64,000 nucleotides of DNA from Pristionchus mayeri. Lineage: Eukaryota; Nematoda; Chromadorea; Rhabditida; Neodiplogasteridae. The first letter of the stretch is position 1; every line of letters begins with the position of its first letter. Shown here one piece after another: positions 46,990 to 59,600 of this stretch. The stretch is taken from contig BTRK01000006.1 in NCBI GenBank assembly GCA_036245805.1, positions 53,685,257-53,749,256 of the forward strand, given 5' to 3'. A model generated the notes under the pieces. The model did not search any database and was not told the origin of the DNA. It saw only the letters and a program-made list of their open reading frames with translations. The position numbers were made by a program, and so were the translations under genes.

Positions 46990-47560
46990 TCCCCCATATC
47001 ACGCCACTCACGAGAGAATCGAGCTGAGACAGGGAATGGAGAGGAAATCGTGAAATGAGTTCTAACCGGTTTTGGCCATCCTGTTGCGTGCCCGAGTGGC
47101 CCCCGAAGTCTTGTTGTGCAGACTTCATTTTGGAGGGTCCTGCACAGGGTCGCATTTCGGCATCACTCACTTCAAGAGCCGATTTCTAGCGAAAAGTGTC
47201 AGATACAGCAAAATTGGCCTCTGAGTGACCCCAGCTCATTTTTTCGAGCTCTATTGATCTATACAGTCCTCCGAATGTTCATTTTAACCATGCTATGATC
47301 AAGTTTGATTTTCTGGAAAACGAATGGAAAGGTGCAACTAAAATTTTAAGAGTATATGCATCTTAACGAGAGCTATCGAATGAGGTGCTGGCGCAGAAAA
47401 TACGAACACTTGGGTGAGAGTTTCGCCTTTTAAACTTTCCCGGATCGTTTGAACTTTATTTTCAACAGACAAATGGGACTCACACCGCTCTCTTCTGACC
47501 GCGCGGCCAAGAATGATCGATGTTCTTCAAAATTTGTCAATATTTGCAACAATTATCAAA
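46990..47560. mobile_element. Half-copy of the CTCTCATGAGAG palindrome family
   Basis: It starts atatcacgccactcacgaga and follows one arm of 44404-45271 (aaccggttttggcca, gacttcattttggagg, cgatttctagcga). The opposite arm is missing. Confidence 0.75.
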
Positions 47561-47695
47561 CAAAAATTAAAATATCAAATGTTGGGTATAATCGGAGTTC
47601 TGAAAATGGAAATGTGTTATGTTTGATCAAGGATATTAAAAAGGATCCTCGCAATATCCCTTTACATTTTTATTAGAGACACCTAGTGCGTTTAT

Positions 47696-50600
47696 GAGTG
47701 ACTATCTGAGAGAACTGAGCAATTTCACCTATGTGCCGTACAATGAAAAATAAAGTCTCAATTTGAAGATTGTTCTAGGGGTAACTTTTTGCGTAGAGTT
47801 CGAAAATCTACCTTAGAAAGCCGTATCTCTGACCCCTCATTTCCTGTGTAGCGCTATACCTGGATGGTAGGTTTTTGTAACTTTTGAACGGCTCATCCAA
47901 ACTCCATAAATGTATAGTGATTCTGAAATATCTCGACGAAATAAGCATTTTTACTGTTAGAAGTGAAGAGCTAACTCATCTGTGAAAAAAGTTTAGGCCA
48001 TTTGAATTATCAAAATTGGTGCCTTGACACCTTATCCTCGGAATGCCCCTTTTTGAACATGTTCATTGGATTCCACGTGAAAAGTTACCCCTAGGTGCAT
48101 CTTTTCGCTCCAAAAGAGCGGGATGCATGGGGTTTCCCGCTTCGAGGGAAAAAAAGTTATGTAAAATCACAGTATAAATATATATTTTTCAGGCAAACCA
48201 TCATTATTTCAGGTCGCTATTGAACAAATATTTACTATTCAAGAATGCAGAAGTATGATCATTCTTGAAAATGCGGAGTTTCGCTCATTCTTAAAAATCG
48301 ATTTTTTCATCTTCGAAAAATCTCCATTTTGAACGTTGCTTACTTAAAAAAACAATTGAAATTTCACAAGTTCAAAGTAATTCGTATAATATGTACCGAC
48401 CTAAATGAGAAAAAGTTGAATAGAGGCTCCCACACATTGTGATTGTTGAAATATTATTGCATGGAAACGCTGTTTTGAGAGTGCGTAAAAATAATTTATG
48501 AAAAATTAATGTGTATTTTCGAGGGGATTCGACTAATTTCAGGCCTAAAACAACACGTACGTTATTTCAAATTTCAGCGATCCAACAAATATCAAAATTT
48601 GTATCATGTGCAAATCGAAATTTGTAAGACATCGCAAAACACACTCTGATCAATGCCAATTGAAAAAACTCGTGTTCAAAAATATTAATACGTGAAAATT
48701 TCTCAAAATTTTATGAAAATGCTTTCGAAATATAACACGTGTCTCACGAGTCAGTTGAGGTGTGCGGGAACATTTTCAAAAAAGTTTTGCCAGATTCGAC
48801 TCATATTTTAGTGTTAGATTACACTAGACGTAAGATTTCGATAAATATGGTTCATTGGACCCAGAGCCGGCTTTTAGGAATTTTCCGGTTTTCCACCCGG
48901 CTATGATGTATCTCAGCTCCCAGATGAGATAGAAAAATGGCGCCGTGCTGAAAATGTGTGGAAAATTATTTCCAAAAACTTTTATGTTATGTGCAAGACG
49001 ATCTGACAAAAAATAAAAATGAGCCGGATGAAAAACATGTTTTGCCATCAAAAAATAAATATTCTCTCTATCAAGCGGCGGCGTGCTACAGAATTGTAAT
49101 GCAAATTATGAAAGAAGAAGTGTATGTGTATTATATAAAAATATAAAAACTTAATTCGAAGTGGCTTCCACTTAGCAATTTTTACTCAAACATGTCACTG
49201 AAGAAAAAGCCGAAAAAATGACTTTTTCGAAACTCTGATTTTTATTCTTGTAACGTTGAAATATTGTTGTTGGTGACCATTATGACTAGAAAATCGTGTT
49301 TTGGAGCAGGATACTTCGAGGATGAGCGCGAAGTGCCAAGATATTTCAAAATTGTGCAAAATTTTGAATATAATTTTTTAATCAAAAAATGCGAGTAGAA
49401 CCCTGATCCAAATCTCGATTTTCTACTCACACTTTTCACTAACAACCATATTTGAACATTGGAAGAAGAAAAATCAGAGTTTCGAAAAAGTCATTTTTTC
49501 GAATTTTTCTTCATAGTGGCATGTTTGAGTAAAAATTGCCCAGTTGAAGCCACTTCGAATTCAGTTTTTATATTTCTATATCATACACATACACTTCTTC
49601 TTTCATAATTTGCATTAAAATTCTGTAGCACGCTACCGCTTGATAGAGAGAATATTTATGTTTTTATGGCAAAACAGGTTTTTCATCTGGCTGATTTTTA
49701 TTGTTTGTCTAATCGTCTTCCACTAAACATCAAAGTTTTTGGAAATAATTTTCCACGCATTTTGAGCCCGGTGCCATCGTTCTAGCTCATCTGCGAGCTG
49801 AGATACATCATAGCCGGATGCAAAACCGGAAAATTCCTAAAAGCCGGATCTGGGACCAATGAACCATATTTATCGAAATCTTACGTCTTGTGTAATCTAA
49901 CACTAAAATATGAGTCGAATCTGGCAGAACCTTTTTGAAAATGTTCCCGAGGGGGTAACTTTTCATTCACTGACTCGCGATACACGTGATAATTTAGTTC
50001 TAATACGGAAGCTTAAAAATCGCATCTTCTTGCAAGAATATTTCAAAAACCACAATTTATGGGAGCCTCTACACAACTTTTTTCTGAATTAATTTCAGCT
50101 TCCGCTATTTCAATTGTATTTTTAAAGTTAGCAACGTTCAAAATGAAGATTGAAATGAATGAAAATGAATGAATGAAAATCAAAATGAAGAAATGAAGAA
50201 AATGAGATTTTTCGAAGATGAAAAAATAGATTTTTAAGAATGAGCGAAACTCCGCATTTTCAAGCATGATCATACTTCTGCATTCTTGAATAGTAAATAT
50301 TTGTTCAATAGTGACCTGAAATCATGATGGTTTGCCTGAAAAATACATATTTATACTGTGATTTTACATAACTTCGTTTCCCTCGAAGCGGGAAACCCCA
50401 TGCATCCCGCTCTTTTGGAGCGAAAAGATGCACCTAGGGATAACTTTTCACGTGGAATCCAATGAACATGTTCAAAAAGGGGCATTCCGAGGATAAGGTG
50501 TCAAGCCACCGATTTTGATAATTCAAGTGGCCTAAACTTTTTTCGCAGATGAGTTAGCTCTTCACTTCTAACAGTAAAAATGCTTATTTCATCGAGATAT

Positions 50601-50814
50601 CACTATACATTTATGGAGTTTGGATGAGCCGTTCAAAAGTTACAAAAACCGACCACCCAGGTATAGCGCGACACACGAAATGAGGGGTCAGAGATACGGC
50701 TTTCTAAGGTAGATTTTCGAACTCTACGCAAAAAGTTACCCCTATAACAATCTTCAGATTGAGACTTTATTTTTCGTTGTCCGGCACATGCTTAATCCTC
50801 TCAGATAGTCACTC
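47696..50814. mobile_element. GAGTGACTATCTGAGAGAA foldback, 3.1 kb, with nested foldback
   Basis: Ends GAGTGACTATC and the inverse are flanked by TTAT on both sides. Arms 47696-48310 and 50180-50814 are near-identical inverses (for example ggggcattccgaggataagg near 50480). A second palindrome, 48733-49989, occupies the centre. Confidence 0.85.
48733..49989. mobile_element. Foldback with ACACGTGT..CACGAGTCA ends
   Basis: The left end acacgtgtctcacgagtca faces tgactcgcgatacacgtg at the right. Words gccggcttttaggaattttc and tcagctcccagatgaga recur inverted. The same terminus forms the left border of the 10.2 kb insertion in GT92 copy A. Confidence 0.8.
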
Positions 50815-50923
50815 TTATATTTTATATGATTGATAGTGAAATTATTTATGAGATTCATAAATACTATCAAGCAGATGCGTTGCAGTGTCCGCAATATATA
50901 ATAGTTCGAGAAACGATACCACG

Positions 50924-50988
50924 GTCTCTTCATTTTACACACTCACTCGCCGACCGACCGGTCTAAAGATTATGTGAAATGAAGAGAC
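50924..50988. repeat. Long hairpin, copy 2
   Basis: GTCTCTTCATTTTACACA pairs with TATGTGAAATGAAGAGAC around a loop containing cgaccgaccg. It is related to the hairpin at 11420-11484 by stem ends, size and loop. No flanking homology is seen. Confidence 0.5.
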
Positions 50989-51043
50989 GAATTACGAATT
51001 CTAGTCCGCAACACACCCGGTCGGGTATTACCTGCAAATATTT

Positions 51044-51325
51044 TCTGAGAAATGATGGTTTCGGAATTTTTTTCTGGAAGTTTGCCATTTTAAGCAACAT
51101 TTCGTGAACCCGAGGCAACCGTATGGACCTGCTCCAATGTAATTTCCGTTCCTAATATTGCTTCTTACATTACCACTTGACAACTGGAATGTATTCTGCT
51201 AGGTGTCAGATAAGGGCGGTAAACCATTATTTGAATGAAATATTTTTAAAGTTTTTCGAAATTTGCTTCCAATCCCTAATTTCCAAAAAAAACATTTCCG
51301 AAACCATCATTTTTCAGAAAATAGT
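51044..51325. repeat. Short diverged inverted repeat
   Basis: gaaatgatggtttcggaa at 51050 faces ttccgaaaccatcatttt near 51295, with partly matching sequence between. It is probably a small foldback. Confidence 0.5.
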
Positions 51326-51551
51326 TGAATTCTCATTATTCTCGGATTGTTATTTCGAAATCATTTTTTTCAGTCGAACCGTTCCAAGTGGTCGATCTCA
51401 GAAACTAAATTTATATCTCGAGGTAATGCAACGATTCGGGACAAAGTCAAAATGTCAAAACTGATTCATTATTCCATTGTCGTCTATGGTAGCATAGCCC
51501 ATGTATATGACGGAAAGAAGAATTATTTTGGATCTCAACTGAGTGTCTAAC

Positions 51552-51685
51552 ATGATACGTGGATCGGAGATAAAAATGGAGATGCCTGAAATTGAATCGC
51601 GAATAGAGCAGTCGGAGATAACGGAAGAGCCAGTGATGCTAAAGAGCGTATTATCCACTTTCTCATTTCCTTTCTCACATTATCT
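51552..51685 (+). CDS. Candidate exon, acidic protein
   Basis: The ATG at 51552 opens MIRGSEIKMEMPEIESRIEQ, then SEITEEPVMLKSVLSTFSFP, up to a clean donor (CTCA|GTAAGA). Charged and glutamate-rich; no domain is recognised. It lies just before the repeat block at 51722, and the next exon was not found. Confidence 0.3.
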
Positions 51686-51721
51686 CAGTAAGAAAGTGTG
51701 GAATAGAAGAAAGAGGATTCC

Positions 51722-52260
51722 AAGACCATAATCATTTTCGCCATCTCCGACAGCTTGAGTGGCCGAAAGGCATGAATCGAGTGAGGGTATCTCCTTGTCG
51801 ATCTCCGATATCCGCATAGTTTCGGACGTCCAACGGAGATCCTAATCGATGCATCTCCACAAATGATGACAGAACTGATACGGGAATCCGGCTTGGATGA
51901 GCCTCCAATCGGGCTTCACCGTTGAAATTCCTGGTTGACTCCGTAAAACTGCAGCGAATATAGAGCAATCGACGATCCGAATAATGATTGTACGCTACAC
52001 TGAGATCCCGCGCTAGATAAAGCTTAGCGTCTTTGTCGATTGTGTTTGAGTCCGAACACCGAAAACGTGGATGTGAAACCTTGTTTCGTTATCAAAATTG
52101 CGTTACCAGGTCTTACTCCATATTAAATAGTCATCATTGCTGTTTTTGAAGGTTAACTTTATCCATGCACATCATTTGAAAATCATTTGCATATGTCGTT
52201 CACATTAGACCAAATATCAGCACATAGGATATCAGTTCGTAGAAGTTTATAATTAATGCT
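51722..52260 (-). pseudogene. Unidentified coding-like sequence, third partial copy
   Basis: On the minus strand this repeats the 3' part of the sequence at 52756-53282 (YGVRPGNAIL, FGLKHNRQ, SSAGSQCS) with several stops. It then runs directly into the GDASIRISVG block shared with 8.3 and 27.7 kb. It therefore shows that these two repeat families are pieces of one original gene. It is clearly decayed. Confidence 0.45.
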
Positions 52261-52484
52261 CAGCTCGATTCTCTCATGAGAGGCGTGATATGAATATCAT
52301 GAAACAACTCCTTACAAAACATATTTAATCTTTATTTCATATAGAAATCAAATCATATTGAGGTTCAATGGTACTCGATCCCTATGAATGTTCCACTCCA
52401 TTTTTCAAATTACATCCGAACTTTATGAACTGCATCAAATATAGAGCAATCGACGATCCGAATAGTGACTATACGCTACACTGA
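52261..52484. repeat. Palindrome-family end plus duplicated flank
   Basis: ctctcatgagaggcgtgatat at 52270-52290 is one palindrome terminus. From 52290 the sequence is a close copy of 28677-28860, marking the left edge of the duplicated GT92 locus. Confidence 0.7.
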
Positions 52485-52789
52485 CAAGGAAAGTCCGCGA
52501 GGTTGGAGTTTTTGAACGAGACCTAGCGGGATCGAAAGAGAATCAAATTCCAAGAACTTCTACGTTTTTCAGATCTGCTGAGGACGCATGTGGATATCTG
52601 CGCTCATAGTGGGGAGAGGTGTAAAACCGTCAATTTCTCAGGCTATGTTCCGAAATTCCACTACTACACAGCCGTTCACAGAGGCCTTCAGCAGATATGG
52701 AAAACGTAGAAGTTCTTAGAATTTGATCCTCTTTCGATCCCGCTAGGTCTCGTTCCTAAACTCCAACATACCCTCGCGACCATTCCTTG
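52485..52789. mobile_element. Tc4/Tc5-like MITE, 305 bp
   Basis: Inverted ends of about 100 bp begin CAAGGAAAGTCCGCGAGG on the left and CAAGGAATGGTCGCGAGG on the inverted right. They are flanked by the 3-bp duplication TGA. The paralogous site near 28866 (cactgagatccc) is empty. Confidence 0.9.
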
Positions 52790-53282
52790 TGAGATCCCGC
52801 GCTAGATAAACCGTGGCGACTTTGTCGACTGAGTCTGAGTCCGAACACCGAAAACCGGGATGTAAAACCTTTTTTCGTTAGCAAGATTACGTTACCAGGT
52901 CTTACTCCATATAAACTACTCATCAATGCTGCCTTTCCAGCTTCAATTTGCATATGTGCATCATTTAAAAATAGTTTGAATATGTCGTTCACATTGGACC
53001 AAATATCACGTGGGATGCATTTGATATCAGCTCGATGAAAGTAATAATTAACGAAATATTGAAAGTGATCGAATCGATCGAGGATGAGATCATCGAGAAC
53101 TGTCTTAAGTGCAGTATCAATGTCACCGGGACAATGGTAAATGCATCAACGCGTAGTGCCAATTGATGCGGGATTGATACCCATCGCATTATTGTCTCGT
53201 TTCCATCTAGAGGATCGAAAGGCCACGGCGAAGATGGGAATACCGATTAGGTGCGCACTGAAAGCGAGAGCTATGTCAGTAG
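52756..53282 (-). pseudogene. Unidentified coding-like sequence, copy B, cut by a MITE
   Basis: Minus strand, acceptor catacag at 53283. TDIALAFSAHLIGIPIFAVA and NNAMGINPASIGTTR run to an in-frame TGA at 53146. The frame then stays open for 117 codons: CPGDIDTALKTVLDDLILDR, FDHFQYFVNYYFHRADIKCI, PRDIWSNVNDIFKLFLNDAH, YGVRPGNVILLTKKGFTS. Copy A has the same TGA, so it pre-dates the duplication. The MITE at 52485-52789 sits three codons before the ancestral stop and replaces the tail. It is divergent to GT92 copy B, with about 380 bp between. The family is unknown to me. Confidence 0.5.
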
Positions 53283-53659
53283 CTGTATGAGACTATCTCT
53301 GTCAGCCCTGCTTTTTTTCCAATTATTTCAGCGAATACTCGTTTGGCGGGTCTATACTAATTGACGAGCACTGGCCGATATATGTGTTATATTTCAGGGG
53401 ATATTTTGAATTTCTATATGTGTTTCGGGTTTTAATGATCTAGCAAATCAAAATTCTTCGAGGTCTCGAAATGATAAATTTTGATATCCCTAGTGTTCCT
53501 AGTGCACAAGAATCCATGCCCAAGTATGACACTTGTTGCTGGATAAATGTACCATTTCGATAATTGAACCAAACATAAACTATGTTTGTTTAACAAATGA
53601 AATAATAATTTAAAACCATGTAAGAACGACAGCCTCCCTACAAGCTTCTGGAGTCGAAT

Positions 53660-56600
53660 ATGCGCAGCGAATACCTCATTTTTAGAAGTTCACCGGTTAG
53701 TACTGAATTCTATTAAGATTATGCTCCTCGTATCCCCAAATTAGATATGTGAAAATGCTAACCTTTTCGCTCAGGCAATATCATTGAAACGACCTTCAAT
53801 ATATTCAATATTCGGATTATCCATTGCTCTGGGTTTCTTGATTTATGAATGTGGACTTTACAGTGTAGTTAAAGAGCAGTGAGATACGTTCGAAATTTTC
53901 TCCAGGAAAGAGAGAATTTAGCGGGATTTCGCCTTCGAATCAGAGCGTCTACATCTATCGTGCATATTTCGATGACAGGTTAGTGTTTTTCGTCTTGTAT
54001 TATGCAATTTCAATACAGGTCGATAGTAGGAACTATAAGAATATCACTCATATCGAAGTGCTTCAAGTCGGATGATAAATTTGTTATGCGTGAGTAGCGA
54101 TTTGTGTTCAAATCTAAGAAAACTAGCAACCAGTAAATGGCTGTTCGACGATGAAGTAACATCGTAGTCAAAGCTTCAATACTAGCAGTCAGAATACCAG
54201 TTAGAATTATGACGTCGCATTCAGGTTACCCGGGCAAAGAGTACGTACTCACCGTTGAGCCCGTTGAAGGGAACTGTCCGTGGGAATGGGCACCGAAGTG
54301 CGAGTGGAATGCTCACCACCTGATTTCCCCCCGGATTGAAGGAGAATTACCGACAAAAGTAAGCGCTTATTCGCGTATCTTTCAATAATATAGAGTAAAA
54401 GTCTCCGTCTTGACATTTTCGACTGGTTTTGGAGACTGCATGTAATACTGTGAGTATAATTTCAATATAATTTCACGAAGTATTCTGGTATTAAACAGAT
54501 CTCAATCGCTTTCAATAACGAACGAGAAGTAGAGGTACCGGTGGAGAGACGCCCTCCTGTGGTTAGAGACAGTTTACAAGTGAGTTGGCAGACAGCTGTG
54601 TCAACTATGAGAAAAAATCGATACGGAAGTTTTCAAACTGCGATACTGTTTCAAAGATTATCAATTAGGTATATTTCGTTGAAATTGCGAATTGTCGGAA
54701 TGAATTTGAATGTTTCTAAGGTGTGCGTTCCTCCTCTATATTGGTATCACGATTGGTCCAAGATGGTTCTGTTCTTTGAACTGTGGCGGAAACACTCACC
54801 AACATTCATAGTCTATGCTAATTCCTACTCAAAAGATGTGGGAAAAGTGCTGGAATATTACAAGGAACAGGTGAGGATGTACACAGAATAGCGTTCGCAT
54901 TTTTTTGGTTTAAAATTCTTCACTCTCTATGTCGCTCGAGTGGAGAGAACATGTGCGCAAGGAAACTATCGTCGTGTTGTTGTTTCTTTTATGTTTGTCA
55001 TACACTTGAAGGGATTGGTGCAAATCGTAAATTGGCCGATGCTGGAAAGTAGTAACGATGGAGAAGATCCCAATGCGTCAGTTTATTCATTTTATGCAAA
55101 TTCAGATTTATGCGCGCAAATCAAATTTTGCTTTCGGAGTCGCAGAATAATGACTTACTTCAGTAGCATCTATCGCCTCTCTCATTCATTGGCGCACAAT
55201 GACTGTGTAATGAGGATGAATGGAGAATACGGAGTCCTGCTTGACATCGATGAGTACATAAGCATATCGTATGTCACGATATTTGAAAAGCGATAAGACA
55301 GTATCCTCATTCTATACAGTATCGCACCACTCACTCCATATAGAGGGTGTGCGGCATGGTGATTAGCTGACTTTCGAACGCAACCATAGAAGGGTCCTTT
55401 CCAAATAGTGATTTTTTCAGAAGCAACGCAACCCTGGTAGAATTTGCCAAACGAGAGTTCGGAGCGAATAGAGCCCTCGGTTCTCTCTACTTCTCTCATA
55501 CCGGATTGAAGGTTGAACGGAACAAGCTTTGTTAATAATATTTGTATCTAAAGATTACCCCAATGGAGGAGATATTTGCTGTTTACGTTAACTCCACTAG
55601 CAGGGTTGGAAAGGCAAGACTGTACATATTTTTAATTAATGCATTCAACTTCATTCAGAGCTTATTCAAGCCCGAGTTGGTCGAATATTTGTCCACACAT
55701 TGGGTATTTTCTTATTCGAGTAGTCGCAAAATTAAGAAAATGGTAAGTACTGTGAACAAAAAAGTGAATTTTAAAATGTTGTCCATGCAGATTCCTTCGG
55801 AAGAGGCACGATTACTTCATAATCGCGTTAAATTCAAATCTGCCGAACTCGAAAATGCGACTGAAACACCAATTACGTGAGAGTATACACGTTTGATTTA
55901 CGAATTTAGTGCACCTGCATTCTCCCACTTTCGGTTTGTGTTGCTAGAGAGTTCATAGGGTGAAGAGGCCGTGGGTTTCAATAATATATTGTATTTATTT
56001 CTTTATCATACACTATACATACATAAGTACATACATACATACATGCATACATACATACATACATGCATACATACATACATACATACATACATGCATACAT
56101 ACATACATACATACATACATACATAAATACATACATACATACATACATACATACATACATACATACATACATACATACATACATACATACATACATACAT
56201 ACATACATACATACATACATACATACATACATACATACATACATACATACATACATACATACATACATACATACATACATACATACATACATACATACAT
56301 ACATACATACATACATACATACATACATACATACATACATACATACATACATACAAACATACATACATACATACATACATACATACATACATACATACAT
56401 ACATACATACATACATACATACATACATACATACATACATACATACATACATACATACATACATACATACATACATACATACATACATACATACATACAT
56501 ACATACATACATACATACATACATACATACATACATACATACATACATACATACATACATACATACATACATACATACATACATACATACATACATACAT

Positions 56601-59600
56601 ACATACATACATACATACATACATACATACATACATACATACATAGAGATAAAAAAAAAGTAGTGAAGAGGTTTGGAACAACACAAATTTTTAATTTTTC
56701 CGATTTCTTGTGATTTTGGATATCAAAGATGCTGAAGACGATGGGAATATTCATTTTGCATGATGAGGCCCCGTTAATGGCAGACAACGTCGCGTTGAAA
56801 ATCAGATTTCTCTATAAATCTCGCACACTAATCGTTCTAAGAATAATAGAAAGTGTTTTCCGGTCCTGAATCAGAAAGCGAATACGCCTATCTAATTCAT
56901 TTTTCATAATTTTATATTTAATTAGCTAAACAATACAACTTTCCGCGGAGTAGGAAAAGAGTTTGACGAAATACACAACTCTGTCCGGCTTCGTGAAAGG
57001 AGTCCCAATCAATTTTTATAGTCAATTTCCGCATAGTTATTTTGATATAGTTAGCATAATGTGACTGGAGTAAGTGGTGAATGGGAGTAAGTGATCGTAG
57101 AGTCTCTTCTCTCCTCTCCATCAACCCCCTCCCTGGCAGTCCTATCCTCTACCTAACCCGTCAGAGGACTGCCAGAGGGTATAAGGGCGGATGGAGAAGA
57201 TACTCGGCGACCACTTACCCCATTTCTGAGTCACATTATGCTAATTTTCTCAAAACGTCTATGCGGAAATTGGCTATACAAATATATTTGGACTCCTCTC
57301 ACCAAGCCGGTAAGACATTTCGTCAAACCCTATTCCTACTCCGCTGAAAGTTGTATTATTTACATAATTAACAATTATTTTTTGAAAATTATGAAAAATG
57401 AATTAGATAGGCGTATTCACTTTCTGCTTCTGCACCTGGAAACATTTTCTGTTACGTTTTTTTCGGAAAATTTCATTTTTTGCTATACGAGCCTCTGACC
57501 GATTCTTAGGCAATACAATACAATACAATACAATATTTATCTGTTATCGCTTTCTGGGCGCAGATCAAGATGTGGGGTCAGAAAAGGTCGTTCTTCTCAT
57601 TTCAAAATGGTCATTTGCGGTGTGCTTGCGAGAGGATGTTGTATTGCATTGCATGAATAGAATCTCACTATAGATCTTAAGGAAACCTTGCGTGTTCTAG
57701 AATCTTCTCTGCTCGAATCCTCCACACTCGATGATCCATCTTTCAACGAGATGATCGAGTCTAGATTCTGAAGAACCAAACATCTTAGTAGGTAATACCC
57801 ATCACACGGTGACCACTCCGGCTTGGATGGGGATTATTTTCTTGATGAGTCGAAGGCGGAAGCGAGGGGTATTAGGGGAAACCAATCCACATCAGAGAGA
57901 AAAGGGAGAGGGACCGCTCGCGACGACTAACAAGGAATGGAATGGCAAAATTCGTAGGCAAACGGCCTCATATCAGGCCTCTCACGAGAGACTCGGGACA
58001 ACGAGTTGACATTGAAAATAAAAATATTTAATTTTCACGATTTTTGGTACGGGTATGGAGTCTAGAAGATTTCCTTTGTTCGGTTCGACCCGATTGTTAC
58101 TTGCAGCAGCAGCAGGCTGCTGCAAACTTGAGACGAAGGGCATTGGTTATTGAGGTTTTTATCAATAAAAGGGGTGACTGCATACAAAAGTGTTTCTACG
58201 AGTGACTATCTGAGAGAACTGAGCAATTTCACCTATGTGCCGTACAGCAAAAATAAAGTGTTGATTTTAAGATACCCCTAGGGGTATCTTTTCACGTAGA
58301 GTTCGAAACTCGACCCTAGGAAGCCGTAAATCGGACCCCTGATTTTCTCTGGCGCGCCTCAACGCTGAGGTCGGATTTTGTAAATCGTGAACGGTTGATC
58401 CAAACCCCACAAGTAGATAGTAATTCTGAAAGAACTCGACGAGATAAGCATTTTTACTGTTGGAAGTGAAAAACTAGATTATCTGCGAAAAAAGTTGTGG
58501 CCCATTGAATTTTCAAAATGTATGTCCTGAAAAGGTTTTTCAATATGCGTCATTTTAATTATGATTATTAGATTCTTCGTGAAAGTTACCCCTGGAACCA
58601 ACTTTTAGTGAAAAAATTCGTGCCCCATAGGGGTCTCTTAAATAAAAGAAAAGGAAAGGTGGTTCCATTTTCGCAGATATATGAATTTTTAAGCCGAGCA
58701 ACAGCGAAAACCGACCAACTCTATGCAGTATCTAAATAAACTAAGGTAGGGTAAAAATATAACACAGGAAAAACCACCATTATCTCAATTCGAGAAAATT
58801 TGATTTCCTGAACTTCGATTTTGTGCATGTTTAGACTCATATATCTTTTCCATTTCGATTCGAATTTCCAATTTTCTAGGTAATTCTAGTATAACAGAGG
58901 AACGTACGTCAGAAAATATTCAAAGTTGGGTCATTACCTCTAAGGAAGGTTGTCATATTTGTCATTGAAAATGTACAGCAAGGTTGGAAAAAATAAGATT
59001 TTAATGCTCACAAGCGAAATTTCAAAGACAATCGGTTGAATTTATGCAGTAAAATACTTTTTCGACATAGGCGACATAGACATAGACATAGGCGAACTAT
59101 AATTTAATTGTGAAATTGTACATCCCCTTAATCTAAAAAATATGATTTTTTCACACCTACATTTTTTTTTAAAAAGTCTCATATTTCGCAGTAATTTATA
59201 AAATATTAGTAATCTTGATTGGAAAAGTGCTATATAAATAGAATTTAGCAGAATTGCACATAACAACGCTTAAAATTTAATTTCGGCCTTTTCCGATGAA
59301 CTAAATTTTGCATTTTTAAGGACAAATATGACAACCTTCCTTATAGGTGATGGCCCAACTTTGAATATTTTATAATGGATGTTCCTCTGTTGTACTAGAA
59401 TAACCTAGAAAATGGGAAACTCGTATCGAAATAGAAAAGATATATGAGTCTAAACATGCAAAAAATCGAAGTTCAAAAAATTTTTCTCGAATTGAGATTA
59501 TGGTCGTTTTCCCTGTGAAATATGCATAGAGTTGATCGGATTTCGCTCTCTGCATAGAGTTTATCGGATTTAGCTGTTGCTCGGCTTAAAAATTCATATA

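Noticed and set aside
53146..53148. In-frame TGA as a selenocysteine codon
   Set aside because: Nematodes are known to make essentially one selenoprotein, copy A has further stops, and no SECIS-like element was recognised.
55960..56787. Very long ORFs of 216-269 codons on both strands
   Set aside because: They are translations of the ACAT tetranucleotide array (YIHT or MYVC repeats); the period keeps every frame open.
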